This document shows, piece by piece, positions 43,107-51,663 of a DNA stretch of 64,000 nucleotides (the stretch's first letter is position 1; the number at the start of each line of letters is the position of its first letter). The DNA comes from Akkermansiaceae bacterium (GTDB lineage Bacteria; Verrucomicrobiota; Verrucomicrobiia; Verrucomicrobiales; Akkermansiaceae). A program made the position numbers and the translations under genes. A model generated the notes under the pieces. That model saw nothing but the letters and a program-made list of their open reading frames with translations, did not search any database and was not told where the DNA came from. The DNA is taken from contig JACKQB010000001.1 of the NCBI GenBank assembly GCA_024233115.1, positions 62,001 through 126,000 on the forward strand, in the 5' to 3' direction.

Positions 43107-44300
43107 CTACTTGCGTTTGCCGCGGCCTTTTTTCTTGGTCCCGGCTTCCTTGGCTGCTTTTTCCGCGGCTTCCATCTCGGCCTTGATTTTTTCCAAGCGC
43201 TCTTGCTCGGCACGTTCCTTGGCTGCTTGGGCTTCCGCCGCTTGGGTCGCCTGTTTTTCCTCAAGTTGTTTGGCGAGCGGCTCGGTGTATTTGGCCGGGA
43301 GGTGCATTGATTCCAGCTTATGGATGAGTTTGGCAGCCTCTTCGAGATCGCCCTTGGCCAAGGCTGACCATGCGCCGCGGAAAGCGGGTCCTGCCAGCTC
43401 GGTCTGCGTGCTGCTCTTGGCGCCCAGTGAATTCAATGCGGATTCTGAGTTGCGGAGATTATAGTCGAGTGCCTTTTTGTGATAGGGGTCAATGGTAAGC
43501 CACCTGGTGCGCAGTTCTTTTTCTTCCTTTTCGATGAGGGCGTTGTATGCCTGTTGTTTTTCGGCCAGCAAGGCAATCGTGCGCTCACGGTCGCCCGCTT
43601 CCAGGCTTTCGAGGGCGGACTTACGGGTTGCTTCACGCGCATCCAGTGTCTTGATCCACTTTTTAAGCTCGGCGATGTGAGCCCGGAGGATACGCCCTGC
43701 GATGGCATTGCTGCTGACGTAGGCTGCTGATTTGGAGTAGTCGTTTTGGAGGGTTTCCCATGCTCTCAACGCTTGTTGATAGCTGCCGCGGGCTGAGAGG
43801 TGTTTGATGTCGATCAGCAGCATGCGTGCATGAATATCGTAGGTATTGGCTTCCAGATCCGCAGAGGTAATGAGTTGCCCCCCGAGCTTGAGGCCTCCCT
43901 TGGAAATGACCTGGTATTCTTTTTCGAGGGTTCCGATGATGGTGTTGGCTGCTTTTACATGTTTGGATTTCGGATACTTGGCGATGAAGTCGCGGGCGGA
44001 TTTTATCCGGGCCTCGCAGTTGTCGGCATCGATGCGATCCGGGGTAGGGACCAGGTTTTTGATGGTTTCGAACTCCTTGTCATCTTCGGCCTGCGTGATG
44101 ATTTCCTGGACATGGTCTTTGGGGATACGGCGTTCGTCCTTGATGGACTTGGTAACAAAGACCTCTACAAGGTAGCTGGTGTCGTCTTGGGAAAGAATTC
44201 TCCCTTCATATTTCTTACCTGATTTCAAGACAATGGTGTCGGCTGATAGTGCCGGGGTGAATACTGCTATAACCAGGAGCAGGTAGTTATGTATTTTCAT
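43107..44300 (-). CDS. PTPDL-type exported protein with a lysine-rich tail
   Basis: A 397-residue protein with a signal peptide (LLLVIAVFTPALSA). An SH3-like N-terminal module (DTIVLKSGKKYEGRIL) leads to the motif NLVPTPDRIDAD, the mark of the PTPDL family described in Verrucomicrobia. A helical middle follows, then a coiled-coil tail (EEKQATQAAEAQAAKERAEQ onward) ending GTKKKGRGKRK. The strongly basic end suggests contact with an anionic surface or nucleic acid. Function of the family is unknown. Confidence 0.75.
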   Translation of the reverse strand: MKIHNYLLLVIAVFTPALSADTIVLKSGKKYEGRILSQDDTSYLVEVFVTKSIKDERRIPKDHVQEIITQAEDDKEFETIKNLVPTPDRIDADNCEARIKSARDFIAKYPKSKHVKAANTIIGTLEKEYQVISKGGLKLGGQLITSADLEANTYDIHARMLLIDIKHLSARGSYQQALRAWETLQNDYSKSAAYVSSNAIAGRILRAHIAELKKWIKTLDAREATRKSALESLEAGDRERTIALLAEKQQAYNALIEKEEKELRTRWLTIDPYHKKALDYNLRNSESALNSLGAKSSTQTELAGPAFRGAWSALAKGDLEEAAKLIHKLESMHLPAKYTEPLAKQLEEKQATQAAEAQAAKERAEQERLEKIKAEMEAAEKAAKEAGTKKKGRGKRK

Positions 44301-44379
44301 ATAATGTAGAGTGACGTGTAGGTGGTCGCAGTATAGAAATGAATCGGTTTATTGAAACGAAAAAAACATAGCGTTTGGG

Positions 44380-46590
44380 CTACTTGACCATAGAGTCGAG
44401 TTCAGTGGCGGATGAAGCGGTGCCGATCACCTTGCCATGGCTGACTACGGTTGCCGTGCCAGCAGGGAGTTGGCCGGCATCTGTACCCAGAGCCGGGTAG
44501 GAGCCGTCGTCGGTGATGGCAATGATCTGACATGATTTCTTGCATGCGGCTGCTAGAAGTCCGGGTGCTACAGGTGCCTTGAAGTAGACACAGGTCCGGT
44601 TGATCATGGATTCAGCGGTTAGAAAATCGATACTGGCGATAGGTGCCGAGGAGGAACTACGCAGAAGCACCTTTTCGAGAGCTTTCGCCTGCTTTGTCAT
44701 GGCTTCGTCTGCGAGCCGAAGGGAGAGGCGCTTGGCGTTGGCGTATGCCAAACTCCAAGTGCTGTCATTGTTCAGAGCGCTGAGTGTAATATACATCTCG
44801 GTTTGATAGGCCTGTGGATAGTTGGCACCATTGTACTCGTTGATGTAATGCGTATCGGGGTTGGCCAGCATGGTGGTCATGCTTTGATGAAGCTCGTAAG
44901 CAAACTTGAGCCAGGCCGGGTCGAGAGTGACCTCGTGAAGGTCGAGGGCTGCTTGACTGACAAGTGTGAGATCCGCCCCTGTTGCTGGGTGGTCATTGAG
45001 CTTGCCGCTGAATTTGGCCCGGTGGAGCTTACCCGTCTCATCAAAGAAGTTCTCGCGGATGAAGGTGAGGGTTTTTTGAGCCCGGTCCAGATGAGCGGGA
45101 TCACTGGTGGCCCGGTAGGCGGAAACACATGCGCTGGCGTAGAGAGCGGTTGATCCTGATGTCGACAGGTTTTCCACGAACGGTTTGTAGGGTTTTTCAG
45201 TCCGTAGTTTTGCGAGTTTCTTGGTAATGGATTCGAGCTTTTGGTTGAGAGTGGCTGGGTCCAGGCCTGTTTGTTGCACCAGCTCGGGCATGGCGACTTT
45301 CCATGTCAGGCTGTTTTTACGAAAATAGGAGCGATCCGGGTCGTCGACAAGCGGGATGTTTCCGAGGCCGCGGAGACCGAAGGCAACGTTGGCAATCTGG
45401 ATTTCTTCTTTCGTCAGTGCGGATTCGAGTTCTTCCAGGGTCCAGATGCAAGGGTTGTCCTGTGATTTGTTAGGAGCGTAAACGATGCCCAGCAGGTAAC
45501 CTCCATCGGGCAGGGCGAGGTTCTTTTCAGTGTATGCCAAAATGGATTCCGCAGCCTTCAGGTAGCTGATATTGCCAGTGGCTTGATAGAGCCCGTAGAG
45601 AGCATTCATGGAGAACGCTTGGCCCCGCAGTGTTTTGATGAATTGGGGCAGCGCACTTGTGGTTTTCTGGATGCCGGTAAAAATGCCACCGTCAAGGGGG
45701 TCTATGAGACCGTGGACGAGAATGTTATCCGCCGCCAGGGAAGCGATATTCAAATACTTTGCACTCTGCGAGTCCGATGAGTCGGGGTGATGTGCGGCTC
45801 TGACCAGGAGATTGATATAGCGGCCGGGAGAAAGGTTTCCAATGCCGTCAATTGACCCGGATGTGGGGTCAAAAAGTGACGCGACCTGTCTGATGGAACG
45901 CATGTTGAGACCCGTCGTGTCGCCCTCCATGGGTGGGGGGATGCTGGCCTCTATACGGCGTTTGAAGTCCTCCCGACTGTTTTTCAGCACATAATCCGGA
46001 TCGTCGCGCCACACCTGATAGACAGTGTTGCTCATGCGCGAGATGAGTTCGTCGATGTCCCGGCTTGAGCCCGGGCCGACAGGGCTCCATGAAATGGGGT
46101 TGCCTTCGTATGAGAACCAGACGAGCATTGGTGTGGCAACCGGGGTGCGTGACCTCATGCATAATGCGGCGGTAAAAAACTCAATGTCAGGATGAATATT
46201 GCTGTCGATGAGGACATTGACATGGTGGTTGTTGAGCAGGTTGCAAGAAGCCGGGGATTGATTCAGCCGTTTGAGAATGCTCAGAGAGTTGGCATCGGTG
46301 CCTGAGCCGATCAGGGCAAAGATGGTTTTCCTTTCACTGGCGGCCTGTTGAAAGAGATTGGAGTTCCAAGCCTGCCAGTGGATGGGCGAGGTTGTCTGGC
46401 TGGCGAGGAAATTGCTTTGCTCCTTATCCAGGGTATTGCTGTGTATGACGGTTTCCTGGGTCGCTTCTGCGGTATCCACACCTGCTTTTTCCTGCTTGGG
46501 GCGGCAGGAATCCATGGTGAATACAAGAGCGACAGCCCCCATTGCTAGATTGAAAAAACGGAGGTTAAATGAGGGCAGGGGTATCTTCAT
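44380..46590 (-). CDS. DUF255/YyaL-like protein, thioredoxin-fold plus helical barrel
   Basis: A 736-residue exported protein, possibly a lipoprotein (hydrophobic start, then TMDSCRP, a weak lipobox). The N-terminal 150 residues follow DUF255 (SPIHWQAWNSNLFQQAASER), but the CxxC-type site expected after KTIFALIGSG is absent. The C-terminal 500 residues form an alpha/alpha barrel with repeated phrases such as GQAFSMNALYGLYQATGNIS, YLKAAESILAYTEKN and LPDGGYLLGI. The family is related to human SPATA20; its reaction is unknown. Confidence 0.85.
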   Translation of the reverse strand: MKIPLPSFNLRFFNLAMGAVALVFTMDSCRPKQEKAGVDTAEATQETVIHSNTLDKEQSNFLASQTTSPIHWQAWNSNLFQQAASERKTIFALIGSGTDANSLSILKRLNQSPASCNLLNNHHVNVLIDSNIHPDIEFFTAALCMRSRTPVATPMLVWFSYEGNPISWSPVGPGSSRDIDELISRMSNTVYQVWRDDPDYVLKNSREDFKRRIEASIPPPMEGDTTGLNMRSIRQVASLFDPTSGSIDGIGNLSPGRYINLLVRAAHHPDSSDSQSAKYLNIASLAADNILVHGLIDPLDGGIFTGIQKTTSALPQFIKTLRGQAFSMNALYGLYQATGNISYLKAAESILAYTEKNLALPDGGYLLGIVYAPNKSQDNPCIWTLEELESALTKEEIQIANVAFGLRGLGNIPLVDDPDRSYFRKNSLTWKVAMPELVQQTGLDPATLNQKLESITKKLAKLRTEKPYKPFVENLSTSGSTALYASACVSAYRATSDPAHLDRAQKTLTFIRENFFDETGKLHRAKFSGKLNDHPATGADLTLVSQAALDLHEVTLDPAWLKFAYELHQSMTTMLANPDTHYINEYNGANYPQAYQTEMYITLSALNNDSTWSLAYANAKRLSLRLADEAMTKQAKALEKVLLRSSSSAPIASIDFLTAESMINRTCVYFKAPVAPGLLAAACKKSCQIIAITDDGSYPALGTDAGQLPAGTATVVSHGKVIGTASSATELDSMVK

Positions 46591-46762
46591 GGTGACTGGA
46601 TCAGCTGTCTATTCCCGGGCATACTAATTTGATCGGCAGAAGATGCACCAAAAAAAATGAATAGTTGCGCAAGTAATTACTTCGTATTTTATCAGGTCTG
46701 GAAGAGAAAATGCTTTTGTCCCGCCCGTGACTCGCTAGTCTGGTGCAGAGTTTGCCATCATC

Positions 46763-47536
46763 GTGATTACTATTGCCGTATCAAGCCAAAAAGGAGGAGT
46801 GGGGAAAACCACAGTTTCAATTAATCTTGCCCACTCTTTTGCAAGGAGTGGGCAGCGTACCCTGCTGGTGGATGCCGACCCGCAGGGCTCGGTGGGGTTG
46901 TCACTGACACGCCAGTCCCGTTCGCTGAGCGGGTTTTATGATGCCATAGCCGATTCAAATTTTCCCCTGCAGCAACTGATTGTCCCCACGCGCCTGGAGA
47001 CACTGAGTATTGTGCCCGCGGGGCAATGCAGTGATTATGAGCTTGGGGGAGGTGCGATGGGTGTCTCATTACATCGTGTACGCACCTTTTTCAAGATGGC
47101 AGAATCCCAGGGGTACGATATCTGTATCATTGACACGGCGGCAGGATTGTTTGGAGTGACAGCTGATGTGCTGTCGGCCTGTGACTCGGTGGTGGTACCG
47201 CAGCAGGCCGAGCCGCTTGGGGTGAGATCCGTGCCCAAAATGCTGGAGGCACTGACCAGGATGCGGGTGGTAAACCCCAGACTGAACGTTCTGGGGGTGG
47301 TGATGACCATGGTGCAGAACCGCCTGGCAGAAAGCCTGGAAGCCGTTCAAGCCCTGAGAAACCTTTTACCCCCAAACATGGTCATGCGCAATGTGATTCC
47401 CCGTGATGACCTGTTTGTGCGGGCTAGCGCAAAGGGGTTACCGGTCGGTGTCATGGAGGAGGGCGCGGGTGTGCTCGCTGTGTTTGACAGCCTTCGTTCG
47501 GAAATTGAAATCAAACTGGATACTTACTCTCAATAA
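46763..47536 (+). CDS. ParA-family ATPase
   Basis: A 257-residue deviant-Walker ATPase. KGGVGKTT (10-17) has the signature lysine of ParA/MinD, followed by LLVDADPQGSVGLSL and IIDTAAGLFG. GTG at 46763 gives the standard start MITIAVSSQKGGVGK. No ParB gene or parS-like sites are seen, so it is not the chromosome-partition ParA; the next gene, 9 bp downstream, encodes a roadblock-type protein. A positioning system is the likely role, by analogy only. Confidence 0.92.
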   Translation: MITIAVSSQKGGVGKTTVSINLAHSFARSGQRTLLVDADPQGSVGLSLTRQSRSLSGFYDAIADSNFPLQQLIVPTRLETLSIVPAGQCSDYELGGGAMGVSLHRVRTFFKMAESQGYDICIIDTAAGLFGVTADVLSACDSVVVPQQAEPLGVRSVPKMLEALTRMRVVNPRLNVLGVVMTMVQNRLAESLEAVQALRNLLPPNMVMRNVIPRDDLFVRASAKGLPVGVMEEGAGVLAVFDSLRSEIEIKLDTYSQ

Positions 47537-47545
47537 GCAATAATC

Positions 47546-48613
47546 ATGGACCCTGTGCAATCATGGCTGGATGCGAAGGAGGTTCGCCGTATGGCGGAGA
47601 GCCTCATGGCGCCCCCTCCCGAGGTTGATAAATCCGCAGTTGATGCAGGTTATGGTGATGACTTTGAGGGCTTTGCCGAACTGGTCAGCAGCGATGGTCG
47701 ATCATCATCCGGGCAGGGGGAGCTGGTGCCACGCCCGGACGGTCGACCACACGCTCAGAAGCAATTCGTCAATCCGTCCATGGCTAACCCGGCTTCCAAC
47801 CAGCAACATCGGCACCCGACCGCTGCTGAGGTGCCTGCCTCTGGGGAAGAGCCGGGTATATCACGACGCGTCGCAGCGGGTAGTGCTCTTGCCGATGCCC
47901 GGCGACTGGCCGAAGGCAGTGGTATGCTGGCTTCCGGAGAGCCCGTGGCCCAGCCTGCGCCAGCATCGGTCGAGTCATCGCAACTCGACTCACCATTTAA
48001 AGTGTCTGCTGACCAGCATCAAAGTGTTACTGACCCCCTGGGTCGACAAGTTACCCCAGCGGTTGATTCGCAAACCACGCCGTCGGCACCGCCTGCACCA
48101 TCGAAGCCGAAGGTATCCACGTTTCAACCTGATATCGAGGCTGCACCGCAAGCGCCTGTTGTCCCGACTGAAGCTATTGCCCCCGACAAGCCTGGGTCCT
48201 TGGAGTCCGGCGGGCAAAACAGAGGGGATGACCGGGGGCGGGCGCGTGGCCCCTTTCTTTCCAGGCTCCAGCAGTTTAGCGAGATTATCCGCAGGGATCT
48301 TGATGCAAAGGCCATGTTTTTGATAGATAACGAGGGTCAGATACTGCTCGACGAGGTCGAAAACCCCAAGCTCATCCAGGTGGCCAGGACCTTGGCCAAT
48401 GCATCCTACCGGGCCAGCCGTCAAACCGCCGGGGTGGCGGCGGTGGGTAACCTCCATGTCAAGATTGGTGCCAGTGCCACCTTGGAGGTCATTCCGGTGG
48501 AAAGCCATTACGGTTTATTGATTCTGGGTGTTATTTTCCCGGCCCCCCTCGGCGCGGAGCGGGTGAGGCAAGTGGCGGAGGTTCTCCACAAAACAGTGGA
48601 GCCGCGCCTTTAG
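47546..48613 (+). CDS. proline-rich protein with a C-terminal roadblock/LC7-like domain
   Basis: A 355-residue protein. The first 230 residues are low complexity (Pro, Ser, Gln, Ala). The C-terminal 120 residues (SRLQQFSEIIRRDLDAKAMF, then LIDNEGQILLDEVENPKLIQ and ending RVRQVAEVLHKTVEPRL) match the roadblock/LC7 pattern of two long helices around a beta sheet, with the hallmark FLIDNEGQIL. Such domains pair with small GTPases (MglA/MglB). Here the partner is a ParA-family ATPase 9 bp upstream. Confidence 0.7.
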   Translation: MDPVQSWLDAKEVRRMAESLMAPPPEVDKSAVDAGYGDDFEGFAELVSSDGRSSSGQGELVPRPDGRPHAQKQFVNPSMANPASNQQHRHPTAAEVPASGEEPGISRRVAAGSALADARRLAEGSGMLASGEPVAQPAPASVESSQLDSPFKVSADQHQSVTDPLGRQVTPAVDSQTTPSAPPAPSKPKVSTFQPDIEAAPQAPVVPTEAIAPDKPGSLESGGQNRGDDRGRARGPFLSRLQQFSEIIRRDLDAKAMFLIDNEGQILLDEVENPKLIQVARTLANASYRASRQTAGVAAVGNLHVKIGASATLEVIPVESHYGLLILGVIFPAPLGAERVRQVAEVLHKTVEPRL

Positions 48614-48764
48614 CTTGCCCCCAGCCAGATTTGCGAAAACAGACACCTCACTGGGGAAATCACCTCACTCTTCTGGCTCGCCAAGTGGGGTTCCATGTGT
48701 TTTGCATAGCTTCCACATCACGGGATGTTTCTGTCCAGGTATAACGTCATATCCATCAACCATC

Positions 48765-49967
48765 ATGTATCCAGAACTCTATAAGAACAAACTTCAGGGA
48801 ATCCTTTCCGAGATTGATCAAGCCGGTCTTTATAAACGCGAACGCGTTTTGGCTTCTACCCAGAATGCGTCAGTCACTCTTGAGGATGGCCGCGAAGTGA
48901 TCATCATGTGCGCTAACAACTACCTCGGTCTGGCCGATCACCCGGAGGTCATGGCTGCTGCCGAAGAAGCTATCAAGAAGTGGGGTTTCGGGATGGCATC
49001 CGTCCGTTTTATTTGCGGCACGCAGACGCTGCACAAACAGCTTGAAGAACGTATTGCCCGGTTTCTGGGGACCGAGGATACCATCCTCTACACCTCCTGT
49101 TTTGATGCCAACGGCGGATTGTTCGAGGTGTTGTTAGGGCCCGACGATGCCATTATCTCAGATCAGCTGAATCATGCCTCCATCATCGACGGTGTCCGTC
49201 TCAGTAAGGCACGTCGTTATCGTTATGCCAACAATGACATGGCGGACCTTGAAGCCCAGCTCCAGCTTGCTGATGCTGAGGCCGGGCCGAATGGCGGACA
49301 AAAACTCATTGCGACCGACGGCGTGTTTTCCATGGATGGTGTGATAGCCAATCTCAAGGGCGTGTGTGATCTCGCTGAAAAATACAACGCCATGGTGATG
49401 GTGGACGATTCCCACGCCTCCGGATTTATGGGAAAAACAGGCAGGGGAACCCCCGAATACTATGGCGTCATGGAGCGCGTGGATATAGTGACCTCCACGT
49501 TCGGTAAGGCACTTGGTGGGGCATCCGGAGGGTTTACCTCAGGAAAAAAGGAAATCATCGACCTGCTGCGCCAGCGGAGTCGACCATACCTGTTCTCCAA
49601 CAGCGTGGCTCCCGCGATAGTGGCGGCCACCATGAAAGTGATCGATATGCTTGAAGCTTCGACGGAATTGCGTGATCGACTGGAGGATAACACCAGCTAC
49701 TTCCGCAATGCCATGGAGCAGACGGGTTTTGAAATTGGCGGCAAGGATCACCCGATTACGCCGGTGATGTTAGGTGATGCGGCATTGTCCCAGGTGTTTT
49801 CTAACAATCTCCTTGACCATGGGGTCTACGCGGTCGGATTTTTCTTCCCAGTGGTTCCGCGTGACAAGGCCCGTATCCGGACCCAGATATCCGCAGCACA
49901 CACCAAGGAGCAGCTCGATAAGGCGATCGATGCCTTTGTCTCAGTCAAGGGGGAGCTTGGTATCTAA
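48765..49967 (+). CDS. kbl: glycine C-acetyltransferase (2-amino-3-ketobutyrate CoA ligase)
   Basis: A PLP enzyme of the alpha-oxoamine synthase family, converting 2-amino-3-ketobutyrate and CoA to glycine and acetyl-CoA in threonine breakdown. The 400-residue length is that of Kbl. MCANNYLGLADHPEV, SCFDANGGLFE, VDDSHASGFMGKTGRGTPEY (H217) and STFGKALGGASGG (PLP lysine 248) are all present. The start is the ATG at 48765 (MYPELYKNKL); the open frame reaches back to 48615 but the added 50 residues match nothing. No tdh gene is adjacent. Confidence 0.93.
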   Translation: MYPELYKNKLQGILSEIDQAGLYKRERVLASTQNASVTLEDGREVIIMCANNYLGLADHPEVMAAAEEAIKKWGFGMASVRFICGTQTLHKQLEERIARFLGTEDTILYTSCFDANGGLFEVLLGPDDAIISDQLNHASIIDGVRLSKARRYRYANNDMADLEAQLQLADAEAGPNGGQKLIATDGVFSMDGVIANLKGVCDLAEKYNAMVMVDDSHASGFMGKTGRGTPEYYGVMERVDIVTSTFGKALGGASGGFTSGKKEIIDLLRQRSRPYLFSNSVAPAIVAATMKVIDMLEASTELRDRLEDNTSYFRNAMEQTGFEIGGKDHPITPVMLGDAALSQVFSNNLLDHGVYAVGFFFPVVPRDKARIRTQISAAHTKEQLDKAIDAFVSVKGELGI

Positions 49968-49984
49968 CATAAACGATTGTCGGG

Positions 49985-50671
49985 ATGCCAGTTTTGGATA
50001 CTCTGATCTATTGGCGGGATAAACATGCCCGCACGGGTTTTGAGAATATGGCGGTTGACCAATTGCTCCTGGAGCGCCTTGGGGATCATCCTGTCCTGAG
50101 AGTGTATCATTGGAGTGAGCCAACGGTTAGTTTTGGATATTTCCTGGCGTTGAAGGATGCGCAATCGGCATTTCCCTCCTCCGGGTCATGTCCGCTGACC
50201 TATGTGAGGCGCTGGACGGGTGGGGGGATCGTTGACCATAGGATCGATGTCACCTACACACTGGCGATCCCCCGGGGACATGCCTTGTCTGCCGCGCGGG
50301 GGGCTGAGAGTTACCGTGTGATTCATCAAGCGTTGGAAAGCACCTTGAAACAGCTCCATGAACCGGTCCGGTTGACGGCTGTGGATGGCGGCGACGGGGG
50401 GCTGGCCTGTTTTACGAATCCGGTTGCATATGATCTGATCAATCACCAGGGGGAAAAAATCGCGGGAGCGGGACAGCGGCGCACTCGTTACGGGCTGTTG
50501 CACCAGGGGAGTCTGATTACCCAGGTCGAGCCAGACGCCCTTGGTCGCGGCTTGGCGCAGTGTCTGGCCAGGCAGACCGATGACTTTTTGCCAGATCCAT
50601 CATTTGATGAAGACACCAAGGTCCTCGCGTCAGAACGTTATGCCTCTGATGCGTGGCTGGCACAAAAATAG
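49985..50671 (+). CDS. lipoate/octanoate ligase-family protein (BPL/LplA fold)
   Basis: A 228-residue protein of the LplA/LipM fold. YVRRWTGGGIVDHRID is the lipoate-binding motif, followed by the lysine-containing GEKIAGAGQRRTRYGLLHQG. A cysteine precedes FTNPVAYDLI in the position where LipM-type octanoyltransferases carry a catalytic cysteine. It may transfer octanoyl or lipoyl groups to E2 or H proteins. It follows kbl with 17 bp between. Ligase versus transferase cannot be decided. Confidence 0.82.
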   Translation: MPVLDTLIYWRDKHARTGFENMAVDQLLLERLGDHPVLRVYHWSEPTVSFGYFLALKDAQSAFPSSGSCPLTYVRRWTGGGIVDHRIDVTYTLAIPRGHALSAARGAESYRVIHQALESTLKQLHEPVRLTAVDGGDGGLACFTNPVAYDLINHQGEKIAGAGQRRTRYGLLHQGSLITQVEPDALGRGLAQCLARQTDDFLPDPSFDEDTKVLASERYASDAWLAQK

Positions 50672-50698
50672 CGGGGTGTCCGGACAGCGTTTAGCGGG

Positions 50699-51388
50699 CT
50701 ACTCCATGGTGTCGTCGTCCGTGCCATCGACCTCTTCCTGGGTCCCGGACGCATCGGGAGATGTCTCGTCAGCGGGACTATCCGATGTTTTTTTCTGGGC
50801 GGGCACGTCTTTGTCACCACCCATGAGTTTGGTTGGAAGGAACTCTCCCGTACGCAGGTTGTGGCGCAGTGTCATGCCGGCGAAGATCGCCACCAGGACA
50901 AGGATGAATACAAAGAGCGTTTTGAATGCCCCGCCGCTTTCTTGAACCGTTGGCTGGGAGCGGTGTGCGTGTGACGCCCGCGGTGAAGAGGTGCTGGCCT
51001 TACTCGGTTCCGGCGCATCCTCATCGCGCACCCGGGGGAGTTTCTTTTTCTGGTGTGTTGTGAACTCTTCACCTGCAAGCTTCCCGAGTTCATCATCAGA
51101 GAGTTGGAATTTGACGGGTACATCGCCAACGAGCACCTCCATGCCGTCGAACAGGTCGATTACCTCCATGAGCGTATCGTCCTGCTTGATGCCGTTGGTG
51201 GACGCCATGTCCCGCAGCACATAACCACCCTCGACGCGTTCCATGACACAGTGGCTTGTGGAAGCAGAGGGGCATTCAATCACGATATCGTTATCACTGC
51301 CGCGACCAATCTTGATGACCTTGCGCTCAAGTTTGAATCGGTAAGGCTGCGGAGTTTTTCCTGGTTCGGAGATTGTGACTCTGGGCAT
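50699..51388 (-). CDS. FHA-domain membrane protein
   Basis: A 229-residue protein. The N-terminal FHA domain (VIKIGRGSDNDIVI, ASTSHCVMERVEG, LRDMASTNGIKQDDTLMEV) binds phosphothreonine. A charged linker leads to a membrane segment (FKTLFVFILVLVAIFAGMTL), then an acidic tail (TSPDASGTQEEVDGTDDDTM). It is convergent with the lipoate-ligase gene. FHA domains partner with Ser/Thr kinases; none is in the window. Confidence 0.9.
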   Translation of the reverse strand: MPRVTISEPGKTPQPYRFKLERKVIKIGRGSDNDIVIECPSASTSHCVMERVEGGYVLRDMASTNGIKQDDTLMEVIDLFDGMEVLVGDVPVKFQLSDDELGKLAGEEFTTHQKKKLPRVRDEDAPEPSKASTSSPRASHAHRSQPTVQESGGAFKTLFVFILVLVAIFAGMTLRHNLRTGEFLPTKLMGGDKDVPAQKKTSDSPADETSPDASGTQEEVDGTDDDTME

Positions 51389-51663
51389 GGTACTGATGGT
51401 GAGTGATTATTACTGTGACGAGTGAATTGGCAGGTAAATACAGCCAATCACGCAGAGCTTCAACCTCTTACGTTAGGTCATTCATAAATGATTGAAGCCA
51501 TGTTGGCAATGGGTTATTCAAGCAGTTTACCTACGAGGGACCTGCCTTGCCTGGAACGACAGCTGTTTGATATCGCTCTGGGAGCCGGTGGGACTGTCAT
51601 GCGGAATAACATTGACCTCACCGCTGGTTCCTTTTACCACCCGCGCGTCAATCACTTTCCAAT

